A DNA stretch of 64,000 nucleotides from positions 310,001-374,000 of the forward strand of contig NZ_FSQT01000002.1 in NCBI RefSeq assembly GCF_900143515.1, written 5' to 3'. The notes beneath the pieces are model-generated. The model did not search any database and was not told the DNA's origin. It worked only from the letters and a program-made list of their open reading frames with translations. This DNA comes from Micromonospora cremea (GTDB lineage Bacteria; Actinomycetota; Actinomycetes; Mycobacteriales; Micromonosporaceae). Both the position numbers and the translations under genes were made by a program. This document shows, piece after piece, positions 36,458 through 46,100 of the stretch (positions are counted from its first letter, which is position 1; every line of letters begins with the position of its first letter).

Positions 36458-37327
36458 ATGCGCATGCTCCCTACCATCGTGCCCCGCCGGCTGCTGGCCG
36501 GCGCCGGCGCGCTCCTGCTCGGCACCACCCTCGCCGCCGTCGGCGTTCCCACGCCGGCCAGCGCGGGCGCGGACACCGTTGGATACGTCCGGCTCGCCCA
36601 TCTCTCCCCCGACACCCCGGCCGTGGACGTCTACCTGGCCGCCCCCGACGCCGCGAAGCCACGGGTCTTCCCGGGGGTGGGCTATGGCGTGGTCTCCGAC
36701 TACCTGGAGCTGGCGCCCGGCCGGTACGCGGTGGCGATGCGCGAGGCCGGCGCCCCCGCCAGCGATCCCCCGGTCCTCACCACCGAGGTCGCGGTGACCA
36801 GTGGCGACGCGTACACGGTGGCCGGCGTCGGCCGGCACGCCGACCTGGGGTTGCGGGTGCTCGACGACGACCTGAGCGCACCCACCGAGGGCCGCGCCAA
36901 GGTGCGCGTCGTGCAGGCGTCGGTGCGGACGCCGGTGCTGGATGTGGCCGCCGCCGACGGCCCGATGATCGCCAACGGCGTGCAGTTCGCCACCACCACG
37001 GACTACCAGCAGGTGGAGCCGGGCAGCTGGCGGTTGCGGCTGACCGGGGCCGGCGGGCCGAGCACCGACACCGAGGTGCGGCTCACCGGCGGCGCGGTCT
37101 ACTCCCTGCTGGTGCTCGACGCGAAGCAGGGCGGTCTCACCGCCGAGCTGCGCCGCGACGCCGAGGGCGGCACCGTCGTCCCCGCCGGTGGGGTGGACAC
37201 CGGCGCCGGCGGCACCGCCGCGGCCGGGCGCCGCGCGTACCCCCGGGTGGCCGGCGGGCTGGCCGCGGCGGCCGTCGCGGTGAGCCTGCTGCTGTGGCGG
37301 CGGCGGCGGCGGCGCACCACCTGGTGA
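36458..37327 (+). CDS. Secreted DUF4397 protein with C-terminal membrane anchor
   Basis: This 289-aa protein starts at ATG 36458 behind GGAGGCGAC. It has a signal peptide ending near ASA, then two repeats of the DUF4397 beta domain (GYVRLAHLSPDTPAVDVYL and KVRVVQASVRTPVLDVAAA). A Gly/Ala linker, a hydrophobic helix and an RRRRRR tail follow. The end looks like a sortase sorting signal, but no LPxTG is seen before the helix (it reads AYPRVAGG). Its stop overlaps the start of a class F sortase, so the two work together or at least are coexpressed. Confidence 0.88.
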   Translation: MRMLPTIVPRRLLAGAGALLLGTTLAAVGVPTPASAGADTVGYVRLAHLSPDTPAVDVYLAAPDAAKPRVFPGVGYGVVSDYLELAPGRYAVAMREAGAPASDPPVLTTEVAVTSGDAYTVAGVGRHADLGLRVLDDDLSAPTEGRAKVRVVQASVRTPVLDVAAADGPMIANGVQFATTTDYQQVEPGSWRLRLTGAGGPSTDTEVRLTGGAVYSLLVLDAKQGGLTAELRRDAEGGTVVPAGGVDTGAGGTAAAGRRAYPRVAGGLAAAAVAVSLLLWRRRRRRTTW

Positions 37328-38004
37328 GCATCGGGCCCGGCCCCGCGATCCGACGGCACCGCGACCGCCGGGTGCCGCTGGCCGCGCTGGTCGCGGCCGG
37401 CGCGGCGGTCTGCCTGGCCGCCGGCACCGGGGTCGGGCTGGCCACCACCGGCCCGGCGCCGCCACCGCCGGAGGCGAGCTGGCAGCCCGGCTGCACCGAC
37501 GACTGCCCGTCCGCCGCCGCGCCCGCGCCGCAGGGTCCACCCACCCGGGTACGCGTGCCGCGGATCGGCGTCGACTCCACGCTCACCGTGCTGGGTCTGG
37601 ACCGCGCTGGCACGCTGATTCCGCCGACCGACTTCGACACGGCCGGCTGGTACGGCGGCGGGCCGGCCCCCGGTGACACCGGCCCGGCCGTGCTCGCCGG
37701 GCACCTGGACTCGCGGCGCGGCCCGGCGGTCTTCGCCCGGCTCGGCGAGCTGCGTCCCGGCGACCGGGTGGAGGTGTGGCGCGGCGGGCAGCGGCTGTCG
37801 TTCCGGGTGACCGGGTCGCTGCGCACCCGCAAGGACCGGTTTCCCACCGCCCTGGTCTACGGCCCCACACCCGGCGCGGAGCTACGCCTGGTCACCTGCG
37901 GCGGCGACTTCGACCGGCGGCGCGGGCACTACCGGGACAACGTGGTGGTGTTCGCGGTGGCCGACGCCGCCGACCCGGTCCTGCCGGAGTCCACCGCCGG
38001 CTGA
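37324..38004 (+). CDS. Class F sortase
   Basis: This 226-aa membrane-anchored transpeptidase has an N-terminal helix and a Pro-rich linker, then a sortase barrel with AVLAGHLDSRRGPAVFARL (catalytic His), LRLVTCGGDFD (catalytic Cys) and GHYRDNVVVFA (Arg). GTG 37324 overlaps the DUF4397 stop by 4 bp. It may attach the DUF4397 protein or another substrate to the wall. The missing LPxTG in the neighbour leaves that open. Confidence 0.92.
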   Translation: MSIGPGPAIRRHRDRRVPLAALVAAGAAVCLAAGTGVGLATTGPAPPPPEASWQPGCTDDCPSAAAPAPQGPPTRVRVPRIGVDSTLTVLGLDRAGTLIPPTDFDTAGWYGGGPAPGDTGPAVLAGHLDSRRGPAVFARLGELRPGDRVEVWRGGQRLSFRVTGSLRTRKDRFPTALVYGPTPGAELRLVTCGGDFDRRRGHYRDNVVVFAVADAADPVLPESTAG

Positions 38005-38011
38005 GCCGGCG

Positions 38012-38362
38012 TCAGGCCGGGCGGCGGCCGGCGAAGCCGCACTCGGCCCGGTGGTACCAGCGCACGTCTGAGTCCCCCTCCAGCCAGCACCAGAGCACGG
38101 CGCGGCCCGCTCGCTCGCCGGGGAAGTCGAGCAGCACCGGCGCGATGCCCTTGACCTGGATGTCGTGCTGGTGCAGCTCGTCGACGACGGCGTGCAGCCG
38201 GGCCTCCAGCCCCTTCGCCTCGGCCAACCCGCCGAGCGCGCTGACGCCGTGGTCGGCGAGGTCGACGCGTAGCTCGGCCAGGTCGGCCCGGAGCCGGATC
38301 AACTCGTCGACGCGCGGCTGCAGGGTGGCCACCAGGTGCCGGGCCTGGGCGAGTGTGAACAC
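38012..38362 (-). CDS. DUF2203 family protein
   Basis: This protein is about 116 aa, with FTLAQARHLVATLQPRVDELIRLRADLAELRVDL (helical hairpin) and the DUF2203 ending GIAPVLLDFP, VLWCWLEGDSDVRWYHR, CGFAGRRP. Its function is unknown in the family. GTG 38362 gives the usual beginning. GTG 38380 is also possible. It follows proC by a short gap and ends 7 bp from the convergent sortase stop. Confidence 0.8.
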   Translation of the reverse strand: MFTLAQARHLVATLQPRVDELIRLRADLAELRVDLADHGVSALGGLAEAKGLEARLHAVVDELHQHDIQVKGIAPVLLDFPGERAGRAVLWCWLEGDSDVRWYHRAECGFAGRRPA

Positions 38363-38406
38363 CGGGCCAGTATGCGGCACGCACCGGGCGGCCAGGCTTC
38401 GCGGCC

Positions 38407-39225
38407 TCAGTCCGCCTGGGCGGCCAGTTCGCGGGCGCGGTCCCGGGCCGCCTCGAGCGCGGCGAGCAGTGCCGCCCGGACGCCGTGCTTCTCCAGTTCG
38501 CGAATGGCGGAGATGGTGGTGCCGGCCGGCGAGGTGACCGCCTCGCGCAGCTTGACCGGGTGCTCGCCGGAGTCACGCAGCATCACCGCGGAGCCGATCG
38601 CGGTCTGCACGATCAGCTCGTGCGCCACCTGCCGGGGCAGCCCGAGCAGGATCCCGGCGTCGATCATCGCCTCGACCAGGAGGTAGAAGTAGGCCGGGCC
38701 GGAGCCGGAGAGCGCGGTGACCGCGTCCTGCTGCGACTCGGGCACCCGGATCGTCTGACCGAGGGGCTTGAACATCTCCTCGGCCAGCGCCAGGTGCGCA
38801 CCGGTGGCGTGCGCGCCCGCCGAGATCGCCGTCATCGCCTGGTCGACCAGGGCCGGGGTGTTGGTCATCACCCGGACCACCGGCGTGCCCTCGGGCAGCC
38901 GGCGGTTGAAGAAGCTGGTGGGCAGCCCCGCGCAGAGCGAGATGACGAGCTTGTCGGCGGGCACCTTGGGGCCGATCTCGTCCAGCAACGTGGCGGCGTC
39001 CTGCGGCTTGACCGAGACCGCGAGCACCGCCGCCTCACCCACCGCTGTCAGGTTGTCGACCACCCGGACGCCGTAGCGGGCGGTCAGCTCCTCGGCGCGG
39101 GCCGGTCGGCGGGCGGTGGCCAGCAGCCGATCCACCGGCCATCCCGAGCGCAGCAACCCGGAGAGCATCAGCTCACCGATCTTGCCCGCGCCAATCACCG
39201 CGACGGTGTGCACCCCGGCTGACAT
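38407..39225 (-). CDS. proC: Pyrroline-5-carboxylate reductase
   Basis: This 272-aa enzyme catalyses the last step of proline synthesis (P5C to proline with NADPH). It has an N-terminal Rossmann motif VAVIGAGKIGELMLSGLL and the C-terminal signature with DAVTALSGSGPAYFYLLVEA and LREAVTSPAGTTISAI. ATG 39225 follows a GGAGGG site. An upstream in-frame start (39297) would run into the palindromic repeat, so it is rejected. Confidence 0.93.
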   Translation of the reverse strand: MSAGVHTVAVIGAGKIGELMLSGLLRSGWPVDRLLATARRPARAEELTARYGVRVVDNLTAVGEAAVLAVSVKPQDAATLLDEIGPKVPADKLVISLCAGLPTSFFNRRLPEGTPVVRVMTNTPALVDQAMTAISAGAHATGAHLALAEEMFKPLGQTIRVPESQQDAVTALSGSGPAYFYLLVEAMIDAGILLGLPRQVAHELIVQTAIGSAVMLRDSGEHPVKLREAVTSPAGTTISAIRELEKHGVRAALLAALEAARDRARELAAQAD

Positions 39226-39247
39226 CTCGACGTACCCTCCCTGACCC

Positions 39248-39311
39248 CGCCGATCTAGGGCGGATCGTGGTGAGTTGATCTCCTCGAACAGCAACATGCC
39301 CTAGATCGACG
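39248..39311 (+). repeat. 64-bp palindromic intergenic repeat, copy 2
   Basis: The ends CGCCGATCTAGGG and CCCTAGATCGACG pair at 12 of 13 positions, with the core GTTGATCTCC. It is the inverted counterpart of 27247-27310. It sits between pfkA and proC (both minus strand), so it is not limited to convergent gaps. Confidence 0.8.
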
Positions 39312-39405
39312 GGGCGGGTGGTGCGGCGGCGCGGCGCGGCGCGCGTGGCCGGCGTGGGGTGGCGGCGGGGTGGGCCTCAGGGCCCGCCTCGCCGCCGGGC
39401 CCTCG

Positions 39406-40434
39406 TCAGCTGCCGAAGAAGACCTCGGCCTCGGCGTACCGCTCCAGCGGCACGGTCTTCAGCTCGCGGGTGGCCTCGGCCAGCGGCACCCGGACGATGT
39501 CGGTGCTCTGCATGGCGACCATCTTGCCCCAGTCGCCCTCGTGCACCGCGTCGATGGCCTGCAGGCCCAGGCGGGTGGCGAGCACCCGGTCGAAGGCGGT
39601 CGGGGTGCCACCGCGCTGGATGTGGCCCAGCACCACGGTGCGGGCCTCCTTGCCGGTCTTGGCCTCCAGCTGCTCGGCCAGCCACTGGCCGATGCCGCCG
39701 AGGCGGACGTGGCCGAACGAGTCCAGCTCCTGGTTGGCCAGGACCATCTGGCCGTCCAGCGGCTGGGCGCCCTCGGCGACCACGACGATCGGGGCGTACT
39801 GGTGCTGGAAACGCTTCTCGACGTAGCCGGCCACCTGGTCGACGTCGAACTGCCGCTCGGGCAGCAGGATCACGTTGGCGCCACCGGCCAGGCCGGCGTG
39901 CAGGGCGATCCAGCCGGCGTGCCGGCCCATCACCTCGACGACCAGGGTGCGGTGGTGGCTCTCCGCGGTGGTGTGCAGCCGGTCGATGGCCTCCATCGCG
40001 ATGTTGACCGCGGTGTCGAAGCCGAACGTGTAGTCGGTGGCGCCCAGGTCGTTGTCGATGGTCTTCGGCACGCCGACCACGTGCACGCCCAGCTCGTAGA
40101 GCTTGGTGGCCACGCCGAGGGTGTCCTCGCCGCCGATCGCGATCAACGCGTCCACGCCCTGCTCGGCGAGATTGTCCTTGATCCGCTCGACGCCGTTCTC
40201 GATCTTGAACGGGTTGGTCCGGGACGAGCCGAGGATGGTGCCGCCGCGGGGCAGGATGCCGCGGACGTCGGCGATGTCCAGGGGCCGGGACAGGCCCTCC
40301 AGCGGGCCCTTCCAGCCGTCCCGGAAGCCCACGAACTCGTGACCGTAGGTGGCGACGCCCTTGCGGACCACCGCCCGGATGACCGCGTTGAGACCCGGGC
40401 AGTCGCCGCCGCCGGTGAGCACGCCGATACGCAT
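39406..40434 (-). CDS. pfkA: 6-phosphofructokinase
   Basis: This 342-aa glycolytic kinase has MRIGVLTGGGDCPGLNAVIR, IAIGGEDTLGVATKL (nucleotide site), PKTIDNDLGATDYTFGFDTA (catalytic Asp) and VEVMGRHAGWIAL. The GGED and PKTIDND pattern is that of group III actinobacterial PFK, in which either ATP or PPi use is known. ATP is likely but not certain. ATG 40434 follows GGAGGATGA. Downstream neighbour proC is separated by 180 bp with the 64-bp repeat. Confidence 0.9.
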   Translation of the reverse strand: MRIGVLTGGGDCPGLNAVIRAVVRKGVATYGHEFVGFRDGWKGPLEGLSRPLDIADVRGILPRGGTILGSSRTNPFKIENGVERIKDNLAEQGVDALIAIGGEDTLGVATKLYELGVHVVGVPKTIDNDLGATDYTFGFDTAVNIAMEAIDRLHTTAESHHRTLVVEVMGRHAGWIALHAGLAGGANVILLPERQFDVDQVAGYVEKRFQHQYAPIVVVAEGAQPLDGQMVLANQELDSFGHVRLGGIGQWLAEQLEAKTGKEARTVVLGHIQRGGTPTAFDRVLATRLGLQAIDAVHEGDWGKMVAMQSTDIVRVPLAEATRELKTVPLERYAEAEVFFGS

Positions 40435-40608
40435 GATCCGCTCATCCTCCTGGAGCATCAGGTAAAGCCCGATTAAGCCCCAGGATATGTGTCAGATCAG
40501 ACCATCGGCGCCGTTGCCGGCCCGGGGCGGGCCGTCACTGCGCACTGTAGTCGGCCTGCCCGAACACCGACAGCGCGCCCCACGGGGCGACCCGCCACCG
40601 GCAGGCGG

Positions 40609-41112
40609 TCAGTAGGTCACCGCATGGTTCTCGCCGGCCTCCGGCGGCCGGCCGGTCACCGCGGCCCTGGCGAAGCCGAGCAGGTTGACCATGGTGCTGC
40701 TGGGCGAGTCCCAGTACTCGGCGGAGCTGGCGTGCACCTTGATCAGCGTGAGGCCGGGGGTGTCCAGCCCGTCCGGGAACCAGCCCTTGAGCAGCGGGTT
40801 CCACAGCCGCTCGGCGCGGGCCCGATCGAACCCCTCGGTGGCGGTGCCGGAGACCGACACCCAGGCGTTGTGCCTCTGGTCGGAGAAGGCGACGTTGACC
40901 TCCGGGTTCACCCGGATCTGGCGGACCTTGCCCGAGTCGGCGTGGGCGAAGAACCACAGGTCGCCGTCGAACTCGGCCTCCTGGAGCCCCATCGGACGGC
41001 TCACCTGCCGCCCGTCCAGGGCGATCGTGGTGAGCATGCAGATCCGCGCGGCCCGAACCAGCTCGGTGACCCGGGCACGGGCCTCGGCCGCGCTGGTCGG
41101 CTCGTTGCTCAT
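40609..41112 (-). CDS. PPOX-type flavin protein (general stress protein 26 family)
   Basis: This 167-aa split-barrel protein has RICMLTTIALDGRQVSRPM, DLWFFAHADSGKVRQI and WFPDGLDTPGLTLIKVHA. It is typical of pyridoxamine 5'-phosphate oxidase-like proteins that bind FMN or F420. It starts at ATG 41112 behind GGGAGAG. The substrate is unknown. A 21-bp tandem duplication lies just upstream (41133-41174). Confidence 0.85.
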   Translation of the reverse strand: MSNEPTSAAEARARVTELVRAARICMLTTIALDGRQVSRPMGLQEAEFDGDLWFFAHADSGKVRQIRVNPEVNVAFSDQRHNAWVSVSGTATEGFDRARAERLWNPLLKGWFPDGLDTPGLTLIKVHASSAEYWDSPSSTMVNLLGFARAAVTGRPPEAGENHAVTY

Positions 41113-41132
41113 GGCACTCTCCCTCGGCTCGA

Positions 41133-41174
41133 CTCGTCCAACCGGTGCCCCGGCTCGTCGAACCGGTGCCCCGG
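41133..41174. repeat. 21-bp tandem duplication upstream of the PPOX gene
   Basis: Two head-to-tail copies differ at one base; each contains AACCGGTGCCCCGG. They lie in the leader/promoter of the PPOX gene and could be a doubled operator or a recent duplication. Confidence 0.8.
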
Positions 41175-41223
41175 ACAGAACCGGTCAAACCTCCGGTGCC
41201 ACGACCGCGCCGGCGACCGCCGC

Positions 41224-41721
41224 TCAGCGGGCCGTCATCGCCCGCCAGCGGGCCAGGTTGTGCCGGGCGTCGACCAGGGCGTCGTGCCGGGCCGCGTCCG
41301 CGTCCGGCAGGGTCGGCCGGCCCCGGTCGTCCCACAGCTGCCGCAACTCCTTGGTGAACCGGGGGATCTCCCGGGGCAGCGCCGGCATCGCACCCCAGAG
41401 CTGCGCGAGCACCACGTGGTCGTAGGCGGCGTACCAGGCCCACAGCTCCATCTGCTCCCCCGGCCGGTCCCGGATCGGCTCGATGAGGAAGTCGTACAGG
41501 TCGTCGCGGATACGCTCCCGCGAGCGCCAGGCCCGGTCCGCCGGCGAGGGCAGCTTGTCCAGCACGTTGCGCCGGACCCAGGGCACGGCACGGGAGTCGT
41601 CGAACTCGGTGGAGACCGCGTAGAACTCGCGGCCGTACTCGTCGACGACACCGATCGAGACGAGGTCGACGAGCCGGCCGTCCTCGATGAACTCGCAGTC
41701 GTAGAAGTAGCGGTAGACCAT
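41224..41721 (-). CDS. DEDDh 3'-5' exoribonuclease (Rv2179c family)
   Basis: This 165-aa exoribonuclease resembles RNase AS of mycobacteria, which trims 3' ends of RNA with preference for adenylate. Acidic site residues are in YFYDCEFIEDG, WAAYDHVVLAQL and RHDALVDARHN. ATG 41721 is preferred over ATG 41730 from the position of the GAGGA site. It corresponds to Rv2179c in the mycobacterial pknL-DAHP synthase neighbourhood. Confidence 0.9.
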   Translation of the reverse strand: MVYRYFYDCEFIEDGRLVDLVSIGVVDEYGREFYAVSTEFDDSRAVPWVRRNVLDKLPSPADRAWRSRERIRDDLYDFLIEPIRDRPGEQMELWAWYAAYDHVVLAQLWGAMPALPREIPRFTKELRQLWDDRGRPTLPDADAARHDALVDARHNLARWRAMTAR

Positions 41722-42016
41722 TCCGGCCATCCTCGCCCACCGCCGGCCGGCGGTGGGCGGCGGGGGGCCCGCGGGCGGCGGGCCCCGGCCGGCGGGTGAC
41801 CCGCGCCACCGGCCCGGATCAGCACCTCAGGACGCGGTACGCCGCAGCTCGCGACGGTCACGGAAGTGCTTCGAGGGGTGTACAGCAAGCGACCGGACCG
41901 TCATGATCTGATGTGTACCGCTACCGGACGCCTAACCGGTGTCAGTTCACCATGTCGGGGCCAACAGGTTCGCCCGGTGAGCGAGTTGTGGTCCTTGACC
42001 GGGGAGGGGTTGGGCC

Positions 42017-42709
42017 GTGGAGGTTCGCCTGCCGGAGCCGGGTGACGCGCTCACGGGTGTCGAGATGTTCGCCGGGCTGGAGCCCGAGGTGCGGCAGCGT
42101 GTCATCGCCGCCGCCGTCCCGCGCACCTACCGCAAGGGTCAGCTGCTCTTCGTGGAGAACGACCCGGGCGAGTCGCTGATCGTGCTGCGCAGGGGCGCGG
42201 TGGCGGTCTTCCGCACCGCGCCGACCGGCGAGCGGGCCGTGCTGTCGGTGATCCGTCCGCCGGACGTGCTCGGCGAGGTCTCCCTGCTCGACGCCTCCAC
42301 CCGGTCCGCCTCCGCCGAGGCCATTGAGGACTGCGCGGCGCTCGCGCTCTCCCGGGGGGCGTTCATGGAGCTGGTGCACTCCAACCCGCGCATCCTGGAC
42401 GCGGTGATGCGCTCGCTGGGTGCGCTGATCCGCCGGCTCACCGAGCAGAACGCCGACCACGTCTTCCTCGACCTGCCCGGTCGGGTGGCCAAGACGCTGG
42501 TCCGGCTCGCTGGCGAGAGTCAGGCTCCGATGATCACGATCGAGCTCAACCAGAGCCAGCTGGCCGAGATGGCCGGCGGCTCCCGGCAGAGCGTCAATCA
42601 GGCGATCGGCTCGTTCGCCAGTCGTGGCTGGCTGCGTACCGAGGGGCGGCGGATCGTGGTGACCGACGTCGCCGCGCTGCGCCGACGCGCCGGCATGAAC
42701 GACCGCTGA
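42017..42709 (+). CDS. Crp/Fnr-family transcription regulator
   Basis: This 230-aa protein has an N-terminal cyclic-nucleotide-binding fold (about 15-120, with LFVENDPGESLIVLRRGAVAVFR and PPDVLGEVSLLDASTRSASAEA) and a winged-helix DNA-binding end (ELNQSQLAEMAGGSRQSVNQ). The phosphate-binding cassette LGEVSLLDASTRSASAEA has the Glu but Thr-Arg-Ser-Ala, close to Crp types. GTG 42017 follows GGGGAGGGG. The 286-bp upstream gap 41731-42016 shows no clear operator. Confidence 0.9.
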   Translation: MEVRLPEPGDALTGVEMFAGLEPEVRQRVIAAAVPRTYRKGQLLFVENDPGESLIVLRRGAVAVFRTAPTGERAVLSVIRPPDVLGEVSLLDASTRSASAEAIEDCAALALSRGAFMELVHSNPRILDAVMRSLGALIRRLTEQNADHVFLDLPGRVAKTLVRLAGESQAPMITIELNQSQLAEMAGGSRQSVNQAIGSFASRGWLRTEGRRIVVTDVAALRRRAGMNDR

Positions 42710-42741
42710 CCCGCCGGCGCGGGCAGCGCACCGAAGCGGAC

Positions 42742-42783
42742 ACGACGCGGCCGGGTCACCCGTTGGCGACCCGGCCGCGTCGT
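42742..42783. terminator. 16-bp perfect hairpin between convergent genes
   Basis: ACGACGCGGCCGGGTC (42742-42757) and its exact complement (42768-42783) enclose a 10-nt loop. It separates the Crp-type gene from the small acidic protein gene and is a bidirectional terminator candidate without a T tract. Confidence 0.75.
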
Positions 42784-42801
42784 CGCGTCACCGGCGCTGA
42801 G

Positions 42802-42999
42802 TCAGACCCCGGAGCTGCCCGGCCCGGCCCACTTGTCCGGACCCTTGCCGTCACCGTCCGAGCCGTGGGACTGCTCGATGACGATGCCCTCGGCCTGGAG
42901 GGTGGCGAGCGTGGCGGCGTCGACGTCCACCGAGTCACCCGCGGAGTGGCTGACCCCGTTGCCGTCGGTCCAGTCGCTCTCCAGCTTGACGTACACCAT
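42802..42999 (-). CDS. Small acidic protein of unknown function
   Basis: This 65-aa protein starts at ATG 42999 behind a GGGGGACAGG site. A short beta-rich first part (MVYVKLESDWTDGNGVSHSAGDSVDVD) and LATLQAEGIVIEQ are followed by a disordered Gly/Ser/Asp tail. It resembles small phage-capsid or head-associated proteins in composition only. It is divergent from the large cyclase-ATPase gene with the palindrome at 43062-43080 between. I do not recognise its function. Confidence 0.7.
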   Translation of the reverse strand: MVYVKLESDWTDGNGVSHSAGDSVDVDAATLATLQAEGIVIEQSHGSDGDGKGPDKWAGPGSSGV

Positions 43000-43061
43000 T
43001 GACCTGTCCCCCTCTGGTCGCTGATCGACATGTGGCCGCCTGAATCTAGTCCGTCGAGCCG

Positions 43062-43080
43062 CTTGTGGACTGTCCACAAG
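43062..43080. promoter_or_regulatory. Perfect 19-bp palindrome between divergent genes
   Basis: CTTGTGGAC-T-GTCCACAAG has 9-bp perfect arms. It sits 63 bp from the small protein start and 81 bp from the chosen cyclase-ATPase start. One arm, CTGTCCACA, is one base away from the DnaA box TTGTCCACA, but the symmetry favours a dimeric repressor site. Confidence 0.65.
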
Positions 43081-43160
43081 CCAACAGGCCGGTACCTGAC
43101 AGCGGCGCCGGCGGTGATACTTCCTCTGACGCGACGCCGTGGGGGGCGTCCGGTTCGCCA

Positions 43161-46100
43161 GTGGAGGGTGTCATCGCCGCGCAGTGTGGGCGCTGTGGAC
43201 GCACGGCCGCCGAGGGTGACCGCTTCTGCGGTGGCTGCGGCGCCGAGCTGGGCGCGGTCTGCCCGCACTGCCTGCGTCCGCTCGCGTCGGACGTCACGTT
43301 CTGCACCTCGTGCGGGTCGCCACGGCCGGGCACGGACCGGCCGGCCGCGGTCAGCCCGCAGGAGGACCGCCGCCGGGTGAGCGTGCTCTTCGTCGACCTG
43401 ATCGACTTCACCCCGTACGTGGAGCGGGCCGACCCGGAGCAGGTCCGTGGCATGCAGACGGGCTTCTTCTCCGCGGCCCGCCGGGTGGTGGGCCAGTACG
43501 GCGGCGTGGTGGAGAAGTACATCGGTGACGCCGTGATGGCGCTCTTCGGCGCCCCGATCGCCACCGAGACCGACGCGTTGCGCTGCGTACGGGCCGGGCT
43601 CGAGCTGCAACGGGTGCTCACCCGGTTCGCCCCGACCGGCAGCACCGAGCTGCGGTTCCGGGTCGGGGTGGCCACCGGTGAGGCGCTGGTCGACGTGGCC
43701 GCCGCCCGTGACGGCGGGCAGGCGATCGTGGCCGGCGACGTGGTGAACACCGCCTCCCGGATGCAGTCGGTCGCGCCGCCGGGCGGGGTGCTGGTCTGCG
43801 GCAACACGCACGCGCTGACCAAGGACGCGATCCGCTACGAGGAGCAGCCCCCGGTCACCCTGCGCGGCCGGTCCTCGCCGACCGAGGTGTGGCTCGCCCT
43901 GTCGCCGATGCGCCGCCAGCCCACCGACCGGGAGCCGGACACCACGCCGCTGGTCGACCGGGAACACGAGCTGGGCATGCTGGTCAACGCGCTGCACCGG
44001 TCGCTGCGCGACCGGCTTCCGCAGGTGGTCACCATCTTCGGTCGGGCCGGCATCGGCAAGAGCCGGCTGCTGCGGGAGCTGTACCGGCACACCGGTCGGC
44101 TCGTGGACGAGCCGCTGACCTGGCGCACCGGGCGCTGCCCGCCGTTCGGGGAGAACGTCACGTTCGCCGCGCTCGCCGACATCGTCAAGTCCGAGGCGGG
44201 CATCCTGGACACCGACCCGGCCGGCAGCGCGGCGCAGCGGTTGACGGCCGCGGTCGGCGAGCTGATCGGCCCGGGCGAACGCGACCGGGTGGTGGACGCG
44301 CTGCGCCCGCTGGTCGGGTTGCCCGGCACGCCGCTGCCCGCCGAGGAGGCGGAGTCGGCGTGGCGGCGTTTCCTGCTGGCGCTGGCCGCCCGCCGCCCGA
44401 CCGTGCTGGTCTTCGAGGATCTGCACTGGGCCGACGACGCGATGCTGCGCTTCGTGGAGCTGCTCGGCGCGGCGGCCCGTGAGGTGCCGCTGCTGCTGCT
44501 CTGCACCGCCCGCCCGGAGCTGGTCGACCGGGACCCGAGCTGGGCCGGCACCATCACCGGTTCGGTGACGATCACCCTGCCGCCGCTGCGGGACACCGGG
44601 ATCGCCGCGCTGTACGCGCACCTGTTCGGCCAGGCGGCGTTCTCCGCCGACATGTTGAGCCCGCTGATCGAGGTGGCCGGCGGCAACCCGCTCTACGCCC
44701 ACGAGTACGTCCGGATGCTCATCGAGCAGGGCGCGCTGCGCCAGTCCGGGCGGGGCTGGTCGCTGGACAAGCAGCTCGAGCTGACCATGCCGGAGAGCGT
44801 GCACGCGGTGATCGCCAACCGGGTGGACCTGCTGGACGCCAAGGACCGCGCGGTGCTGCTGGCCGCCTCGGTGGTCGGGGTGCAGTTCTGGCCCGGCGCG
44901 GTGGCCGCCGCGCTGGGGCAGCAGGTCGAGTCGGTCGAGCGTTCGCTGCGCCGGCTGGAGCAGCGCGACTTCGTGCACGAGCAGGCGGCGTCGACGATGG
45001 CCGGGCAGGCGGAGTTCCGGTTCCGGCACGTGCTGGTGCGCGATGTCTGCTACCAGCGGCTGCCGCGCACCGAACGGGTGGCCCGGCACGAGCGGGCCGC
45101 GGACTGGCTCGACGCGCTGTCCCACAGCCGTGACACGGATCTGGCCGAGGTGCTCGCCCACCACCGCTGGGCGGCCCACGAGATCGCGCGTTCGCTCGGC
45201 ATGCAGGTCCGGCGGTACGCGGGGCCGGCGCGACAGGCGCTGCACCGGGCGGCCCGCCGGGCGTACGCGCTGCACGGGCTGGACGCGGCGGCCAGCCACG
45301 CGGGCCGGGCGCTCGGCCTGGCCGACGACAGCGACCCGGTGGGCCGGCTCCAGCTGGAGCTGCTGAGCACCGAGATCTCGTTCTACCGGGACGGCAACGC
45401 GTTCCTCTCCGGCGGAGGGGCGGAGCAGGTCCACGCGCTCGCCGACCGGCTGCTGGCGCACGACGACGACGCCTGTGCGGCCCGGGCGTGGACCCTGCTC
45501 GGCCAGGCTGCCTGGCTGCGCGCCGACCGCAGCGACGCGCTGGCCTGCCTGGACCGCGCGGTGCAGCTGTTCGAGCCACTTCCGGACAGCCCGCAGAAGG
45601 CGGACGCGTACGCCGAGCTGGGCCGGTTGCACATGCTCAACTACGAGCGGGATCCGGCCGTGGCGGCGGCGGACACCGCTGCGGAGATCGCCGAGCGGCT
45701 GGGCCTGACCGAGACCCGCACCAACGCCCGGATCACCGCGGCCACCGCCCGCTACCAGTCCGGCGACCGGGTCGGCCTGGACGAGCTGCACGCGATCGTC
45801 GAGTTCAGCCGGGCCGGTCAGCTGCTCGCGCTGCCCCGGGCCACCCAGAACCTCGCGTGGGCGATCCGGGAGGAGGGCGACTGGCTGCGTTCGGACGCCC
45901 TGCTCTCGGCCGCGCCGGCCCGGACCGCCAGCGGCCATACGCTGACCACCAGCTACTCGGCGGAGGCGATGCGCGCCTGGTTCGACGGCGACTTCGGTCG
46001 GCTGCTCGCCGCGGCGGAGGCGTTCGTGGACACCCCGACCGGCAGCTGGGACATGCAGGTGCGGGGGTTGCGCTGCTGCCTGCTGGTGCTGCGCGACGAC

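Noticed and set aside
43062..43080. Replication origin or DnaA box cluster
   Set aside because: Only one arm approximates a DnaA box, and no cluster or dnaA/dnaN genes are nearby.
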